Shown here: positions 52,490-62,299 of the stretch, in pieces
Numbering within the stretch: the first letter of the stretch is position 1
Layout: the number at the start of each line of letters is the position of its first letter
Assembly (NCBI GenBank): GCA_040385525.1
Contig: JAZKHE010000009.1
Span: 1-64,000 of the forward strand
Length of the DNA: 64,000 nucleotides
Source of the DNA: JAZKHE01 sp040385525
GTDB lineage: Bacteria > Bacteroidota > Bacteroidia > UBA4408
Reading direction: 5' to 3'
Notes under the pieces: model-generated
Told to the model about the DNA's origin: nothing
What the model saw: the letters and a program-made list of their open reading frames with translations, nothing else
Database searches by the model: none
Made by a program: the position numbers and the translations under genes

Positions 52490-55400
52490 ATGCAAGAAGT
52501 TTTACCTTATCAGCCTAAAAATAAAATAAGAATTGTTACTGCTGCCTCTTTGTTCGATGGACATGATGCTGCTATTAACATTATGCGCCGAATTATACAA
52601 GCAAGTGGTGCAGAGGTAATTCACTTAGGGCATGATAGAAGTGTGCAAGAAGTTGTGGATTGTGCTATTCAAGAAGATGCTAATGCCATTGCAATGACTA
52701 GCTACCAAGGCGGACACAACGAGTACTTTAAATACATGTTCGATTTGTTAAAAGAAAAAGGTTGTTCGCATATTAAAATATTTGGTGGAGGTGGAGGTGT
52801 AATTCTACCTACAGAAATTGCAGATTTACATAACTACGGAATTTGTAGAATTTATTCTCCTGATGATGGAAGATCGATGGGTTTGCAAGGCATGATTAAC
52901 GATATGTTGAGTAAATGCGATTTTGCAACTGGTGAAAATTTAAATGGGGAAATTAAAAAATTAAGTACAAAAGATTATCACGCAATTGCTAGAACAATTT
53001 CTGCTGCCGAAAATTTTGGTGAACAAAATAAAAAAGCAATTGAAGAAATAAAAACAATTAGTGCTAAATCAAAAACGCCTGTATTGGGTATTACAGGAAC
53101 AGGTGGAGCAGGTAAATCATCGTTAGTTGATGAATTAGTTCGTCGTTTTTTAATTGACTTTAAAGATAAAACGATTGCGATTGTTTCTGTAGATCCATCA
53201 AAACGTAAAACGGGTGGTGCATTGTTGGGAGATAGAATTCGTATGAATTCAATTCGAAATGAGCGAGTGTATATGCGCTCTTTAGCTACTCGCCAAAGTA
53301 ATTTAGCGCTTAGTAAATATGTGCAAGAAGCAGTAGATGTATTAAAAGCAGCTAACTTCGATTTAATCATTTTAGAAACTTCAGGTATCGGACAAAGTGA
53401 TACCGAAATTTTAGAACATAGCAATATGAGTTTGTACGTTATGACGCCAGAATACGGTGCTGCAACTCAACTCGAAAAAATTGATATGTTAGATTTTGCA
53501 GATATTATTGCTTTAAACAAATTCGATAAGCGCGGAGCGTTAGATGCTATTCGCGATGTTAAAAAACAGTACAAACGCAATCATCAATTGTGGGATGTGG
53601 ATGATGAACAAATCCCTGTATTTGGAACTATTGCATCGCAGTTTAATGATCCAGGAATGAATCGTTTGTATAAAGCGATAATGGATAAATTAGCTGAAAA
53701 AACAGGTGCCGATATAAAATCAAATTACACAATTACAGACGAAATGTCTGAAAAAATTTATATTATTCCGCCTGCAAGAACACGCTATTTATCTGAAATA
53801 TCTGAGAATAACAGAAAGTATGATACTTGGGTAAACGAGCAATCTAAAATTGCGCAAGAGTTATATTCAATTAAAACAAGTATTGAAACAATTAAAAACT
53901 CTAAACTTGATGATAAAGACAGAATCGTTAAAGGTTTAGAAGAACGTTATGCTGAAATTGAATTAAGTTTTGCAGGTCATAACAAAAAAACAATTGAAAA
54001 TTGGGAAAACGTAAAGCAATTGTATAAAAATGAGTTTTACGAATTTAAAGTAAGAGATAAGGTAATTAAAATTAAAACGCATTACGAATCATTATCTCAT
54101 TCTCAAATTCCAAAAATTGCAACACCTAAGTTTACTGCTTGGGGTGATATTTTAAAATGGACTTTACAAGAAAATGTTCCTGGAGAATTTCCATATACGT
54201 CAGGAATTTATCCCTTTAAAAGAGAAGGTGAAGATCCAACACGTATGTTTGCTGGAGAAGGCGGGCCAGAACGAACTAACAAACGTTTTCATTATGTTTC
54301 AAAAGGATTGCCTGCAGCGCGTTTAAGTACTGCGTTTGACTCAGTAACTTTATACGGACAAGATCCTAATATTCGTCCTGATATTTATGGAAAAATTGGT
54401 AACTCAGGTGTTTCTGTTTGCTGTTTAGATGATGCTAAAAAACTATATTCTGGTTTTGATTTAGCTGATCCTAAAACATCGGTTAGTATGACTATTAATG
54501 GTCCTGCTGCAATTATCTGTGCCTTTTTTATGAATGCCGCTATCGATCAGCAATGCGAAAAATATATTAAACAAAACGGATTAGAAGCCGAAGTAAACGC
54601 TAAAATAGAAGCAATTTACAAAGCTAAAAACGCTGTTCGTCCTTCATACCAAGGCAACTTGCCCGAAGGTAATGATGGTTTAGGTTTAATGCTGTTAGGT
54701 GTTACTGGTGATCAAGTTTTACCAGCTAATGTGTATAACGAAATTAAAATAAGAACATTAGCACAAGTACGCGGAACGGTACAAGCCGATATTTTAAAAG
54801 AAGATCAAGCGCAAAATACTTGTATTTTCTCTACGGAATTCTCGTTACGAGTAATGGGAGATGTGCAACAATATTTTATTGATAACAACGTTAGAAATTT
54901 TTATTCTGTTTCTATTTCAGGTTATCATATTGCTGAAGCAGGTGCAAATCCTATCACACAGTTAGCTTTGACTTTATCTAATGGATTTACATTTGTAGAA
55001 TATTATTTATCACGCGGAATGCATATCGATTCTTTCGCACCAAATTTATCATTCTTTTTCTCCAATGGTATCGATCCAGAATATGCTGTAATTGGTAGAG
55101 TTTCAAGAAGAATTTGGGCAAAGGCAATGAAAAATAAATATGGTGCAAACGAGCGTTCGCAAATGTTAAAGTATCATATTCAAACTTCTGGTCGTTCGTT
55201 ACACGCACAAGAAATCGACTTTAACGATATTCGTACAACGCTTCAGGCATTGTATGCAATTTACGATAATTGCAATTCGTTACATACAAATGCATACGAT
55301 GAAGCAATTACAACGCCAACTGAAGAATCAGTGCGTAGAGCAATGGCAATTCAGTTAATTATTAATAGAGAATTAGGTTTAGCTAAAAACGAAAATCCAT

Positions 55401-55870
55401 TGCAAGGTTCTTTTATTATTGAGGAATTAACTGATTTAGTTGAGGAAGCTGTGTTAGCCGAATTTGATAGAATTACAGAAAGAGGCGGAGTGTTAGGTGC
55501 AATGGAAACTATGTATCAACGTGGAAAAATACAAGAAGAAAGTTTGTATTATGAAACATTAAAGCACAATGGAGAATATCCAATTATTGGAGTAAATACT
55601 TTCTTAAGTTCAAAAGGTTCACCAACATTAGTTCCTACTGAGGTAATTCGTGCAACAGAAGAAGAAAAACAATATCAAATTACAATGTTGAATGAGTTAC
55701 AAAAAGGTAATGCTTCAAAATCAGCTGAAGTATTGCGTAATTTACAACATGCAGCAGTTCAAAATAAAAATACGTTTAACGAGTTAATGGAATCCGTTAA
55801 GTTTTGTTCTTTAGGACAAATTACCAATGCCTTATTTGAGGTTGGTGGACAGTACAGACGTAATATGTAA
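52490..55870 (+). CDS. icmF: Fused isobutyryl-CoA mutase IcmF
   Basis: 1126 residues from ATG 52490. An adenosylcobalamin-binding domain comes first (SLFDGHDAAINIM carries the Asp-x-His cobalt-ligand motif). A MeaB-like G-protein chaperone domain follows (P-loop GITGTGGAGKSSLVDE, then DPSKRKTGGALLGDRIRM), then a linker and the mutase barrel. FPYTSGIYPFKREGEDPTRMF is the IcmF form; true methylmalonyl-CoA mutases have a tyrosine-containing YAGFSTAEESN here. The enzyme interconverts isobutyryl- and n-butyryl-CoA and may act on related branched acyl-CoAs. Cofactor supply fits the adenosyltransferase at 41636. A glycosyltransferase gene begins 17 bases after it. Confidence 0.93.
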   Translation: MQEVLPYQPKNKIRIVTAASLFDGHDAAINIMRRIIQASGAEVIHLGHDRSVQEVVDCAIQEDANAIAMTSYQGGHNEYFKYMFDLLKEKGCSHIKIFGGGGGVILPTEIADLHNYGICRIYSPDDGRSMGLQGMINDMLSKCDFATGENLNGEIKKLSTKDYHAIARTISAAENFGEQNKKAIEEIKTISAKSKTPVLGITGTGGAGKSSLVDELVRRFLIDFKDKTIAIVSVDPSKRKTGGALLGDRIRMNSIRNERVYMRSLATRQSNLALSKYVQEAVDVLKAANFDLIILETSGIGQSDTEILEHSNMSLYVMTPEYGAATQLEKIDMLDFADIIALNKFDKRGALDAIRDVKKQYKRNHQLWDVDDEQIPVFGTIASQFNDPGMNRLYKAIMDKLAEKTGADIKSNYTITDEMSEKIYIIPPARTRYLSEISENNRKYDTWVNEQSKIAQELYSIKTSIETIKNSKLDDKDRIVKGLEERYAEIELSFAGHNKKTIENWENVKQLYKNEFYEFKVRDKVIKIKTHYESLSHSQIPKIATPKFTAWGDILKWTLQENVPGEFPYTSGIYPFKREGEDPTRMFAGEGGPERTNKRFHYVSKGLPAARLSTAFDSVTLYGQDPNIRPDIYGKIGNSGVSVCCLDDAKKLYSGFDLADPKTSVSMTINGPAAIICAFFMNAAIDQQCEKYIKQNGLEAEVNAKIEAIYKAKNAVRPSYQGNLPEGNDGLGLMLLGVTGDQVLPANVYNEIKIRTLAQVRGTVQADILKEDQAQNTCIFSTEFSLRVMGDVQQYFIDNNVRNFYSVSISGYHIAEAGANPITQLALTLSNGFTFVEYYLSRGMHIDSFAPNLSFFFSNGIDPEYAVIGRVSRRIWAKAMKNKYGANERSQMLKYHIQTSGRSLHAQEIDFNDIRTTLQALYAIYDNCNSLHTNAYDEAITTPTEESVRRAMAIQLIINRELGLAKNENPLQGSFIIEELTDLVEEAVLAEFDRITERGGVLGAMETMYQRGKIQEESLYYETLKHNGEYPIIGVNTFLSSKGSPTLVPTEVIRATEEEKQYQITMLNELQKGNASKSAEVLRNLQHAAVQNKNTFNELMESVKFCSLGQITNALFEVGGQYRRNM

Positions 55871-55887
55871 TTTTTAAATTTCAATTA

Positions 55888-56934
55888 ATGAAAATACTTT
55901 TTTTATATACTGAATTAGCTGAGTATTTTCTTAATTGTGTTCGTTCGCTTTCTTCGCAAGTTGATGAAGTTTTAATTATTCATTTTCCTGTAAATAAAGA
56001 AGCTCCTTTTCAATTTACTGCTTTGCCAGCAAATGTAAAGATGTTGGATAGAAGTAAACTTAATTTACAAGAATTAAAAAATACTTGTGTAAATTTTAAT
56101 CCAGATAAAATTGTTGTTTCGGGTTGGATTGACAAAGAATATCTTAAAGTTACCAAATCTTTTTTTTCTATAGTGCCAACTATAATGACTTTAGATAATC
56201 AATGGAAAGGAAATGCAAAACAAAAATTAGCTTGTTGGTTGAGTCCTATTTGGTTAAAAAAAATATTTTCGCATGTTTGGGTGCCTGGTAACTCTCAGCA
56301 GCTGTTTGCAGAAAAGTTGGGATTTGAAACAAATAAAATTTTAAAAGGATTTTATGTTGCTAATCAAGAATTATATTCTAACTATTATTTTGATTCGCTC
56401 GAAATTAAAAAAATTAAAATGCCACATCGTTTTATTTATGTTGGTAGATATTACGATTTTAAAGGTATTACCGATTTATGGCAAGCGTTTATTGAATTGA
56501 AAAAAGAAAACACTAACGATTGGGAACTTTGGTGTTTAGGTGTAGGAGATATTCCTGCAATTGAACACGCAAGTATTAAGCACTTTGGTTTTGTACAGCC
56601 AAAAGATATGCAAAAATACATTTCAGAAACTTCTGTTTTTGTTTTGCCAAGTCGTGTTGAGCCTTGGGGCGTTGTTGTACATGAGTTTACTTTAGCTGGA
56701 TTTCCAATTATTTGTAGTTCTGAAGTTGGTGCGGCAAGTTCGTTTTTATTAAACGGAACAAACGGATATTTTTTTGAAGCGTCAAATGTAGAGCAGCTAA
56801 AAAACAAAATGAATTTATTTATAAAAAAAGAAGATTCAAAAATTTTGGCGATGGGAGAGAAGAGTAGATTGCTAGCGCTAAAAGTGAATGTAAATAATTG
56901 GGTTGCATCTTTGTTAAATGTAAATTTAAAATAG
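55888..56934 (+). CDS. Glycosyltransferase, GT4 family (glycan cluster 2)
   Basis: A 348-residue GT-B enzyme. The donor domain is clear: MPHRFIYVGRYYDFKGITDLW, IKHFGFVQPKDMQKYI and the EX7E region VLPSRVEPWGVVVHEFTLAGFPIICS. It is a cytoplasmic sugar transferase of unknown donor. It heads a five-gene run of glycan genes and may share the icmF transcript, although the functions are unrelated. The stop lies 5 bases before the GTG of the next gene. Confidence 0.88.
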   Translation: MKILFLYTELAEYFLNCVRSLSSQVDEVLIIHFPVNKEAPFQFTALPANVKMLDRSKLNLQELKNTCVNFNPDKIVVSGWIDKEYLKVTKSFFSIVPTIMTLDNQWKGNAKQKLACWLSPIWLKKIFSHVWVPGNSQQLFAEKLGFETNKILKGFYVANQELYSNYYFDSLEIKKIKMPHRFIYVGRYYDFKGITDLWQAFIELKKENTNDWELWCLGVGDIPAIEHASIKHFGFVQPKDMQKYISETSVFVLPSRVEPWGVVVHEFTLAGFPIICSSEVGAASSFLLNGTNGYFFEASNVEQLKNKMNLFIKKEDSKILAMGEKSRLLALKVNVNNWVASLLNVNLK

Positions 56935-56939
56935 AACTT

Positions 56940-58811
56940 GTGTGTGGAATTAATGGTATAGTAGGTTTTTCTAATTTGCAAGATGCAAGTGCTAAGTTGA
57001 TTCTTATGAATCAAACTTTGCAACATCGTGGCCCTGATGATAATGGAACTTGGTTTTCTAACGAATGCGTGTTAGGTCAGCAACGACTTTCTATTATTGA
57101 TTTATCTTCGGCAGGTCATCAACCCATGTTGTCTAACGATGAGCGATATGTAATTGTTTTTAACGGCGAAATTTATAATTTTTTAGAAGTAAAAAATAAA
57201 CTTCAAAACGAATATCAATTCAAAACAAAAACAGATACAGAAGTTATTTTAGCTGCGTTTATAAAGTGGGGGAAAAAATGTGTTGATGAGTTAAACGGAA
57301 TGTTTGCCTTTGCTATTTGGGACAAGCAGACAAGCGAATTATTTATTGCGAGAGATAGAATGGGTGTAAAACCTTTGTATTATGTTTTTGAAAATAATAC
57401 ACTTGCTTTTTCTTCCGAAATACGACCATTATTAAAAGCTGGTTTCGCACCTAAAAAAATTGATTATAATTCGTTAATCGATTATTTGCAGTATCAAACT
57501 GTTCATGCTCCTAACACAATTTTGCAAAATGTAAAAATGTTGATGCCGGGTTGTCAATTACATTTTAAAAACAAAACAATTACAACTGAGCAATATTGGG
57601 ACATCAATTCTAAAATAAATACTAATTTATCAGCTGATAAAAGTTACAATGAAATTTGCTCTGATGTAAATAAATTATTTACTAATGCTGTAGAATCAAG
57701 GTTGGTGGCTGATGTTCCGTTTGGTGCTTTTTTAAGTGGTGGAATAGATTCTAGCGCAGTGGTAGGAGTAATGAGTAAAATCTCAAATCATAAAGTAAAA
57801 ACATTTACCATTACTTTTGATGAAAGCGAATTTTCTGAAGCAAAATATGCAGCAACTGTTGCTGAAAAATTTAATACAGAACACCACGAAATAAAACTCA
57901 CTCCGAAAGATTTTTTGCATGAAATTCCAAATGCTTTAAAAGCGATGGATCATCCAAGTGGCGATGGGCCAAATACTTACATTGTTTCTAAGGCTACAAA
58001 AAATGCCGGCGTTACAATGGCTTTGTCGGGTATTGGTGGCGACGAATTGTTCGCTGGTTACGATGTTTTTAAACGTTCTTTGTCATTACAAAAAAATAAT
58101 TGGGTTACTTCATTGCCATCTTTCGTTAAAGAAGCAACAGCTCAGCTAATGATGAAATTCAAGCCGGGTGTAGCTTCAAATAAATTTAATTATTTATTAA
58201 ACTTATCCAATTGGAATATAAAAAACACTTTCCCTTACGCGCGAACAGTTATGCTCAATCATCAGCTAAATTTTATTTTAGCAAAACCGCAAACCAATTT
58301 TGAAAATAAAGTTTTTAATCAATTAAAAAATATTCCTGAGTTAAAAAATTATTCGTTAAGTTCGGTTTCTGTTGCAGAAATAACAACCTATATGCAAAAC
58401 GTGTTGTTGCGCGATACCGATCAAATGAGCATGGCGCATGCTTTAGAAATTCGTGAACCATTTTTAGATTATAAATTAGTAGAATATGTTTTGTCCGTAA
58501 ACGACAAACATAAATTTCCAGTTACTCCAAAAAAACTATTTGTTGATGCAATGGACGATTTATTGCCATCAGATATTGTCAATCGAAAAAAAATGGGTTT
58601 TACTTTGCCTTGGAAACATTGGATGACGAATGAATTGAAGTCATTTTGCGAAGAACGAATTATTTCATTAGCTAAGAGAGAATATTTTAACGAAAAGAAT
58701 TTACTTGATTTTTGGAATCAGTTTTTGCAAAATCACCCAAGCGTTACGTGGAGCAGAATTTGGTATTTAGTAGTTTTAGAAAACTGGTTGCAACAACATG
58801 AAGTCGAATAA
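56940..58811 (+). CDS. Asparagine synthase-like glutamine amidotransferase (glycan cluster 2)
   Basis: 623 residues from GTG 56940. This start is required because the next codon is the Ntn nucleophile Cys2 (GTG TGT GGA ATT, read as MCGINGIVGF); an upstream in-frame ATG at 56898 would leave the cysteine internal. The glutaminase domain has QHRGPDDNGTW and FNGEIYN. The synthetase has FLSGGIDSSAVVGV, SGIGGDELFAGY and DTDQMSMAHALEIREPFLDY. The N-terminal MCGINGI and context resemble the polysaccharide-cluster AsnB enzymes, so sugar-acid amidation is as likely as asparagine synthesis. The stop overlaps the next gene by 14 bases. Confidence 0.88.
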   Translation: MCGINGIVGFSNLQDASAKLILMNQTLQHRGPDDNGTWFSNECVLGQQRLSIIDLSSAGHQPMLSNDERYVIVFNGEIYNFLEVKNKLQNEYQFKTKTDTEVILAAFIKWGKKCVDELNGMFAFAIWDKQTSELFIARDRMGVKPLYYVFENNTLAFSSEIRPLLKAGFAPKKIDYNSLIDYLQYQTVHAPNTILQNVKMLMPGCQLHFKNKTITTEQYWDINSKINTNLSADKSYNEICSDVNKLFTNAVESRLVADVPFGAFLSGGIDSSAVVGVMSKISNHKVKTFTITFDESEFSEAKYAATVAEKFNTEHHEIKLTPKDFLHEIPNALKAMDHPSGDGPNTYIVSKATKNAGVTMALSGIGGDELFAGYDVFKRSLSLQKNNWVTSLPSFVKEATAQLMMKFKPGVASNKFNYLLNLSNWNIKNTFPYARTVMLNHQLNFILAKPQTNFENKVFNQLKNIPELKNYSLSSVSVAEITTYMQNVLLRDTDQMSMAHALEIREPFLDYKLVEYVLSVNDKHKFPVTPKKLFVDAMDDLLPSDIVNRKKMGFTLPWKHWMTNELKSFCEERIISLAKREYFNEKNLLDFWNQFLQNHPSVTWSRIWYLVVLENWLQQHEVE

Positions 58812-59943
58812 AATAAAAGTATTGGTTTTTATCGATTGGTTTTTGCCTGGCTTCAAGGCAGGTGGGCCAACACGTTCGCTTGCCAATATGATTGATTTTT
58901 TGCACGATGAAATAGATTTTTATGTTGTAACAAGAAGCACAGATTATCTACAAGCAGAATCGTATAAAAATGTAGAAGTAAATAAATGGACAAAAAATTG
59001 TAATTCAAATATTTACTACATTTCTCCTGATAATCTTTCGTATTCAACTATAAAAAATATAATTAAGAGTACTGATTGCGATATGATTTACATCAACGGC
59101 GTTTATTCTTATTATTTTTCTATACTTCCGGTTTTGTTTTCAAAAAATAAAAAGCGTTTAGTGGCAGCTCGTGGAATGCTTGCTAAAACGGCTATTGAAA
59201 TAAAATCGACTAAAAAAAGTTTGTTTTTAAAACTTGCAAAAACGTTGGGATGGTATAAAAATGTGATTTTTCATTCAACAAATGTTAATGAATTGCAGGA
59301 TATAAAAAATGTGTTTTCTAATAATGAAGTTTTAATCGCTCCTAACTTCCCAAAAAAAATAAGTTTAAAAAATTTTGTTCAAAAACCTAAGCAGTCAGGT
59401 GAATTGCGATTGTTTAGTTTAGCGAGAATTGCTCCAGAAAAAAACTTATTGTTTGCTTTACAAACATTACAAAATTCTAAACAAACTATTTCTTTTGATA
59501 TTTTTGGTTCAGTTTATAATCAAGAATATTGGCAACAATGCTTAAAAGTAATTACTAATTTACCTTCAAACATTAAAGTAAATTACAAAAACGAAATTGA
59601 ACCCGAAAAGGTGAATGAAGTAATTAGTAATTACCATTTTTTGTATTTACCAACACTTGGCGAAAATTTTGGACACTCTATTTTTGAATCGTTTACTGCT
59701 GGAGTACCAGTAATTATAAGCGATAAAACACCTTGGCGTAATTTAGAAGAAAAAAAATGTGGCTTTGATTTACCTTTAGAAACTGAATCTAAATTTACTG
59801 AAGTAATTGATAAATTAGCTTTACAATCGCAAGATGAATATAATTTGTTTTCGCAAGGAGCGCTAGTTTTTGCCAATGAGTTTATTAATAACAAAGAAAT
59901 TAAGCAGCAAAACTTGAATTTATTTTATCATTTGTTAACTTAG
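58798..59943 (+). CDS. Glycosyltransferase, GT4 family (glycan cluster 2)
   Basis: A 381-residue GT-B enzyme. The N-terminal domain has FLPGFKAGGPTRSLANM, the glycine loop for donor binding, and AARGMLAKTAIEIKSTKK. The donor domain has FSLARIAPEKNLLFAL and YLPTLGENFGHSIFESFTAG with the two glutamates of the EX7E pattern. It overlaps the amidotransferase gene by 14 bases, implying coupled translation. The sugar is unknown. The acetyltransferase gene starts 4 bases after its stop. Confidence 0.9.
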   Translation: MKSNKIKVLVFIDWFLPGFKAGGPTRSLANMIDFLHDEIDFYVVTRSTDYLQAESYKNVEVNKWTKNCNSNIYYISPDNLSYSTIKNIIKSTDCDMIYINGVYSYYFSILPVLFSKNKKRLVAARGMLAKTAIEIKSTKKSLFLKLAKTLGWYKNVIFHSTNVNELQDIKNVFSNNEVLIAPNFPKKISLKNFVQKPKQSGELRLFSLARIAPEKNLLFALQTLQNSKQTISFDIFGSVYNQEYWQQCLKVITNLPSNIKVNYKNEIEPEKVNEVISNYHFLYLPTLGENFGHSIFESFTAGVPVIISDKTPWRNLEEKKCGFDLPLETESKFTEVIDKLALQSQDEYNLFSQGALVFANEFINNKEIKQQNLNLFYHLLT

Positions 59944-59947
59944 CATT

Positions 59948-60502
59948 ATGCAGCACAAAACAGATTTATCTAAATTCAATAATAGTTGGTATAAACCAGG
60001 AGCTAGTGCGCTAGTTAGATTGTTGTGGTATTTTACAAATGCAGTTTTTTTTAATTCGGCTTTTCCAATAATTTCTGTTAAACGTTTTTTGCTAAAGTTG
60101 TATGGCGCAAATGTAAATGAAGGAGTTGTAATTAAACCTTATGTAAATATTAAATATCCTTGGAAATTGACACTAGGAAAAAATGTTTGGCTAGGCGAAA
60201 AAGTGTGGATTGATAATTTGGCAAATGTAACAATAGGAGATAATGCTTGTGTTTCTCAAGGAGCAATGCTTTTGTGTGGAAATCATAATTATAAAAAAAG
60301 TACTTTCGATTTAATTGTAAAAGAAATTATAATTGAAGAAGGCGTTTGGATTGGCGCACAGAGTGTTGTTTGTCCGGGAGTAGTTTGTTCGTCGCACTCT
60401 GTATTATCTGTAAATTCTGTTGCCGTTACAAATTTAGAGAGTTATACCATTTATCAAGGTAATCCTGCCGTTGCAATCAGAAAAAGAGAAATTAGTGAAT
60501 AG
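59948..60502 (+). CDS. WcaF-type acetyltransferase (left-handed beta helix)
   Basis: A 184-residue enzyme of the hexapeptide family. An N-terminal helical part (about 1-50; WYKPGASALVRLLWY is typical of WcaF) precedes beta-helix coils (VNIKYPWKLTLGKNVWLGEKVWIDNLANVTIGDNACVSQGA, read in parts). The loop GNHNY supplies the catalytic His. It should O-acetylate a sugar of the glycan, as WcaF does in colanic acid. Its last bases overlap the next gene. Confidence 0.9.
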   Translation: MQHKTDLSKFNNSWYKPGASALVRLLWYFTNAVFFNSAFPIISVKRFLLKLYGANVNEGVVIKPYVNIKYPWKLTLGKNVWLGEKVWIDNLANVTIGDNACVSQGAMLLCGNHNYKKSTFDLIVKEIIIEEGVWIGAQSVVCPGVVCSSHSVLSVNSVAVTNLESYTIYQGNPAVAIRKREISE

Positions 60503-61253
60503 TCCAAAGTTCAGTATAATAACAGTTTGTTTTAATAGCGAAAAAACTATTGAAGATACTTTGTTATCTGTTTTTTCTCAATCGTATTCCAATATCGAAT
60601 ACATAGTTATTGATGGTAAGTCAACCGACGGAACGTTAGCTATTGTAAATAAACACAAAGAAAAGATTTTTAACATTATTTCTGAAAAAGATAATGGTTT
60701 TTACGATGCAATAAACAAAGGAATTGATTTGGTGACAGGAGATTATGTTGCCATTTTAAATTCGGATGACTTTTATGTTAACTCAACTGTTGTTGAAGAA
60801 ATTGTAAATCAATTTATTCAAAATAATGTTGAAGCTGTGTATGGAGATTTGCAATATGTTGAAAGAACAAACACGAACCAAGTAACACGAACTTGGATTT
60901 CTGGTAACTATACCGAAGGAATGTTTTATAAAGGTTGGATGCCACCACATCCTGCATTTTTTGTAAAGAAAGAGTGTTACACTAAATACGGCAAATTTAA
61001 TCTTAGTTTAAAATCTGCTGCTGATTACGAATTGATCCTTCGTTTTATTCACGTAAATAAAATTAAAGTTGCTTACTTGCCCAAAGTACTTGTCAAAATG
61101 CGAGTTGGAGGAATGAGTAACAATTCAATTTGGAATAGAATAAAAGCAAATAGAGAAGATAAATTGGCTTGGGAATTAAATGGAGTAAAACCCAAAGCCT
61201 TAACTTTTATAAGGAAACCATTATCAAAACTAACTCAGTTTTTTAAGAAATAA
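60495..61253 (+). CDS. Glycosyltransferase, GT2 family
   Basis: About 252 residues, taking GTG 60495 as start (MNSPKFSIITVCFNSE), which leaves an 8-base overlap with the acetyltransferase gene; a TTG at 60471 is the alternative. It has a GT-A fold with SQSYSNIEYIVIDGKSTDGT, LNSDDFYVN (metal-binding DxD-like) and GWMPPHPAFFVKKECY. The inverting transfer of a sugar is likely the last step of cluster 2. A basic C-terminal tail may touch the membrane. A bidirectional terminator follows. Confidence 0.88.
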   Translation: MNSPKFSIITVCFNSEKTIEDTLLSVFSQSYSNIEYIVIDGKSTDGTLAIVNKHKEKIFNIISEKDNGFYDAINKGIDLVTGDYVAILNSDDFYVNSTVVEEIVNQFIQNNVEAVYGDLQYVERTNTNQVTRTWISGNYTEGMFYKGWMPPHPAFFVKKECYTKYGKFNLSLKSAADYELILRFIHVNKIKVAYLPKVLVKMRVGGMSNNSIWNRIKANREDKLAWELNGVKPKALTFIRKPLSKLTQFFKK

Positions 61254-61270
61254 TAGAAAGTATGTAAATA

Positions 61271-61300
61271 AAAAAAAGTCGCAATCAGCGACTTTTAATT
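61271..61300. terminator. Bidirectional terminator between glycan cluster 2 and the PorG-like gene
   Basis: AAAGTCGC (61275-61282), loop AATCA, GCGACTTT (61288-61295), with A and T tracts on either side, between convergent genes. Confidence 0.82.
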
Positions 61301-61302
61301 TT

Positions 61303-62292
61303 TTAGAACTTAGCTCTACCTCTACGTTTTTTGAAACGTTTTTTACCTGAAGTAATGTACTTGTATCTTGCTTTGTAAAATGAATTTTTACCTTTAAGTG
61401 TATATCCAACAGTAAAAGTTGAAGTCATAAAAGTATCATCTTGCTTTGGGTCTCCACGTTTTTGCGGTTCGTACTCTTTTGTAGTAGCATTATACCTAAC
61501 TCCATAATTCTCAGCAGGCGGCAAGTTCTCATCTGTTAATTCACCTCTTCTATTAGATAGCGCAGCTGCTGTAGGATCTGTAAAAGTAGTAGGGTCTTTA
61601 TAAACACCACTTACATCATCTAAATAATCATTAAAAGTATGTCTGTAATTTAATTCAAAACCAAATTTCCATTGTCTGTTTATTGTGTATTGAACTCCAA
61701 TACCTACTGGAATTGCAAAAACAAATTTACCATATTTTACGCCTTCGGTTTGTAATGGTTGCAATTTAACTAAACTGCCATTATAATCTGCTTTAGGATT
61801 AGAATAAAGACCTGCAACGCCGGTAAAAGCGTAAGCCGAAAAATCTTTTCTTGCTCGTCCACCACTTCTCCAAACACCTCTTGAGCGATATGAATTATCA
61901 TTAGATTGATAAAAATAATATTCGCCAATAAAAGAAGATTCTATTAAATTGTTTTTAAAGTTCAGATTTCTAGCTCTTCTACCTTCAGATTGAGCAAACT
62001 TATCATCACCTTCAACTCTAACAACTCCAAAGTTTAATCTTCCTGCAACCTTAGGATGAAATTTATATCTGCCATAAGCGCCAATACTGTATTTTGTTTC
62101 ATTCCATTGTACGTTCCCAAAACGGTTTAAGTTTTTAGTTAATTTTTTTGCATCGCCACCAGAACCAACATCACCAACGTAGTTTGATGGACCAAAGGTT
62201 ACACCATAGTCTAATCTATACTGCGCTAAAGATACATTTGAGATTAACACAAAAAGTGATAACAATAAAAACGAATAAACTCTTTTTAACAT
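61303..62292 (-). CDS. PorG-like outer-membrane protein (DUF6089, type IX secretion)
   Basis: A 329-residue protein with a signal peptide (about 1-23, SLAQ) and an eight-stranded-barrel pattern of alternating residues. YRLDYGVTFGPSNYVGDVG and YSIGAYGRYKFHPKVAGRLNFG are typical of DUF6089/PorG, a component of the type IX secretion outer-membrane complex. It is longer than the usual form, with an Asp/Pro-rich insertion (about 220-280) and a very basic C-terminal tail (KKRFKKRRGRAKF). Assignment to PorG itself rather than a relative is uncertain. A -7 box lies just upstream at 62300-62307. Confidence 0.75.
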   Translation of the reverse strand: MLKRVYSFLLLSLFVLISNVSLAQYRLDYGVTFGPSNYVGDVGSGGDAKKLTKNLNRFGNVQWNETKYSIGAYGRYKFHPKVAGRLNFGVVRVEGDDKFAQSEGRRARNLNFKNNLIESSFIGEYYFYQSNDNSYRSRGVWRSGGRARKDFSAYAFTGVAGLYSNPKADYNGSLVKLQPLQTEGVKYGKFVFAIPVGIGVQYTINRQWKFGFELNYRHTFNDYLDDVSGVYKDPTTFTDPTAAALSNRRGELTDENLPPAENYGVRYNATTKEYEPQKRGDPKQDDTFMTSTFTVGYTLKGKNSFYKARYKYITSGKKRFKKRRGRAKF

Positions 62293-62299
62293 ATTAGTG

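Noticed and set aside
52978..53424. 148-codon open frame on the minus strand
   Set aside because: Antisense to the G-protein domain of icmF; no protein-like pattern of its own.
56451..57026. 191-codon open frame on the minus strand
   Set aside because: Mirror of the glycosyltransferase and amidotransferase genes, which have clear motifs.
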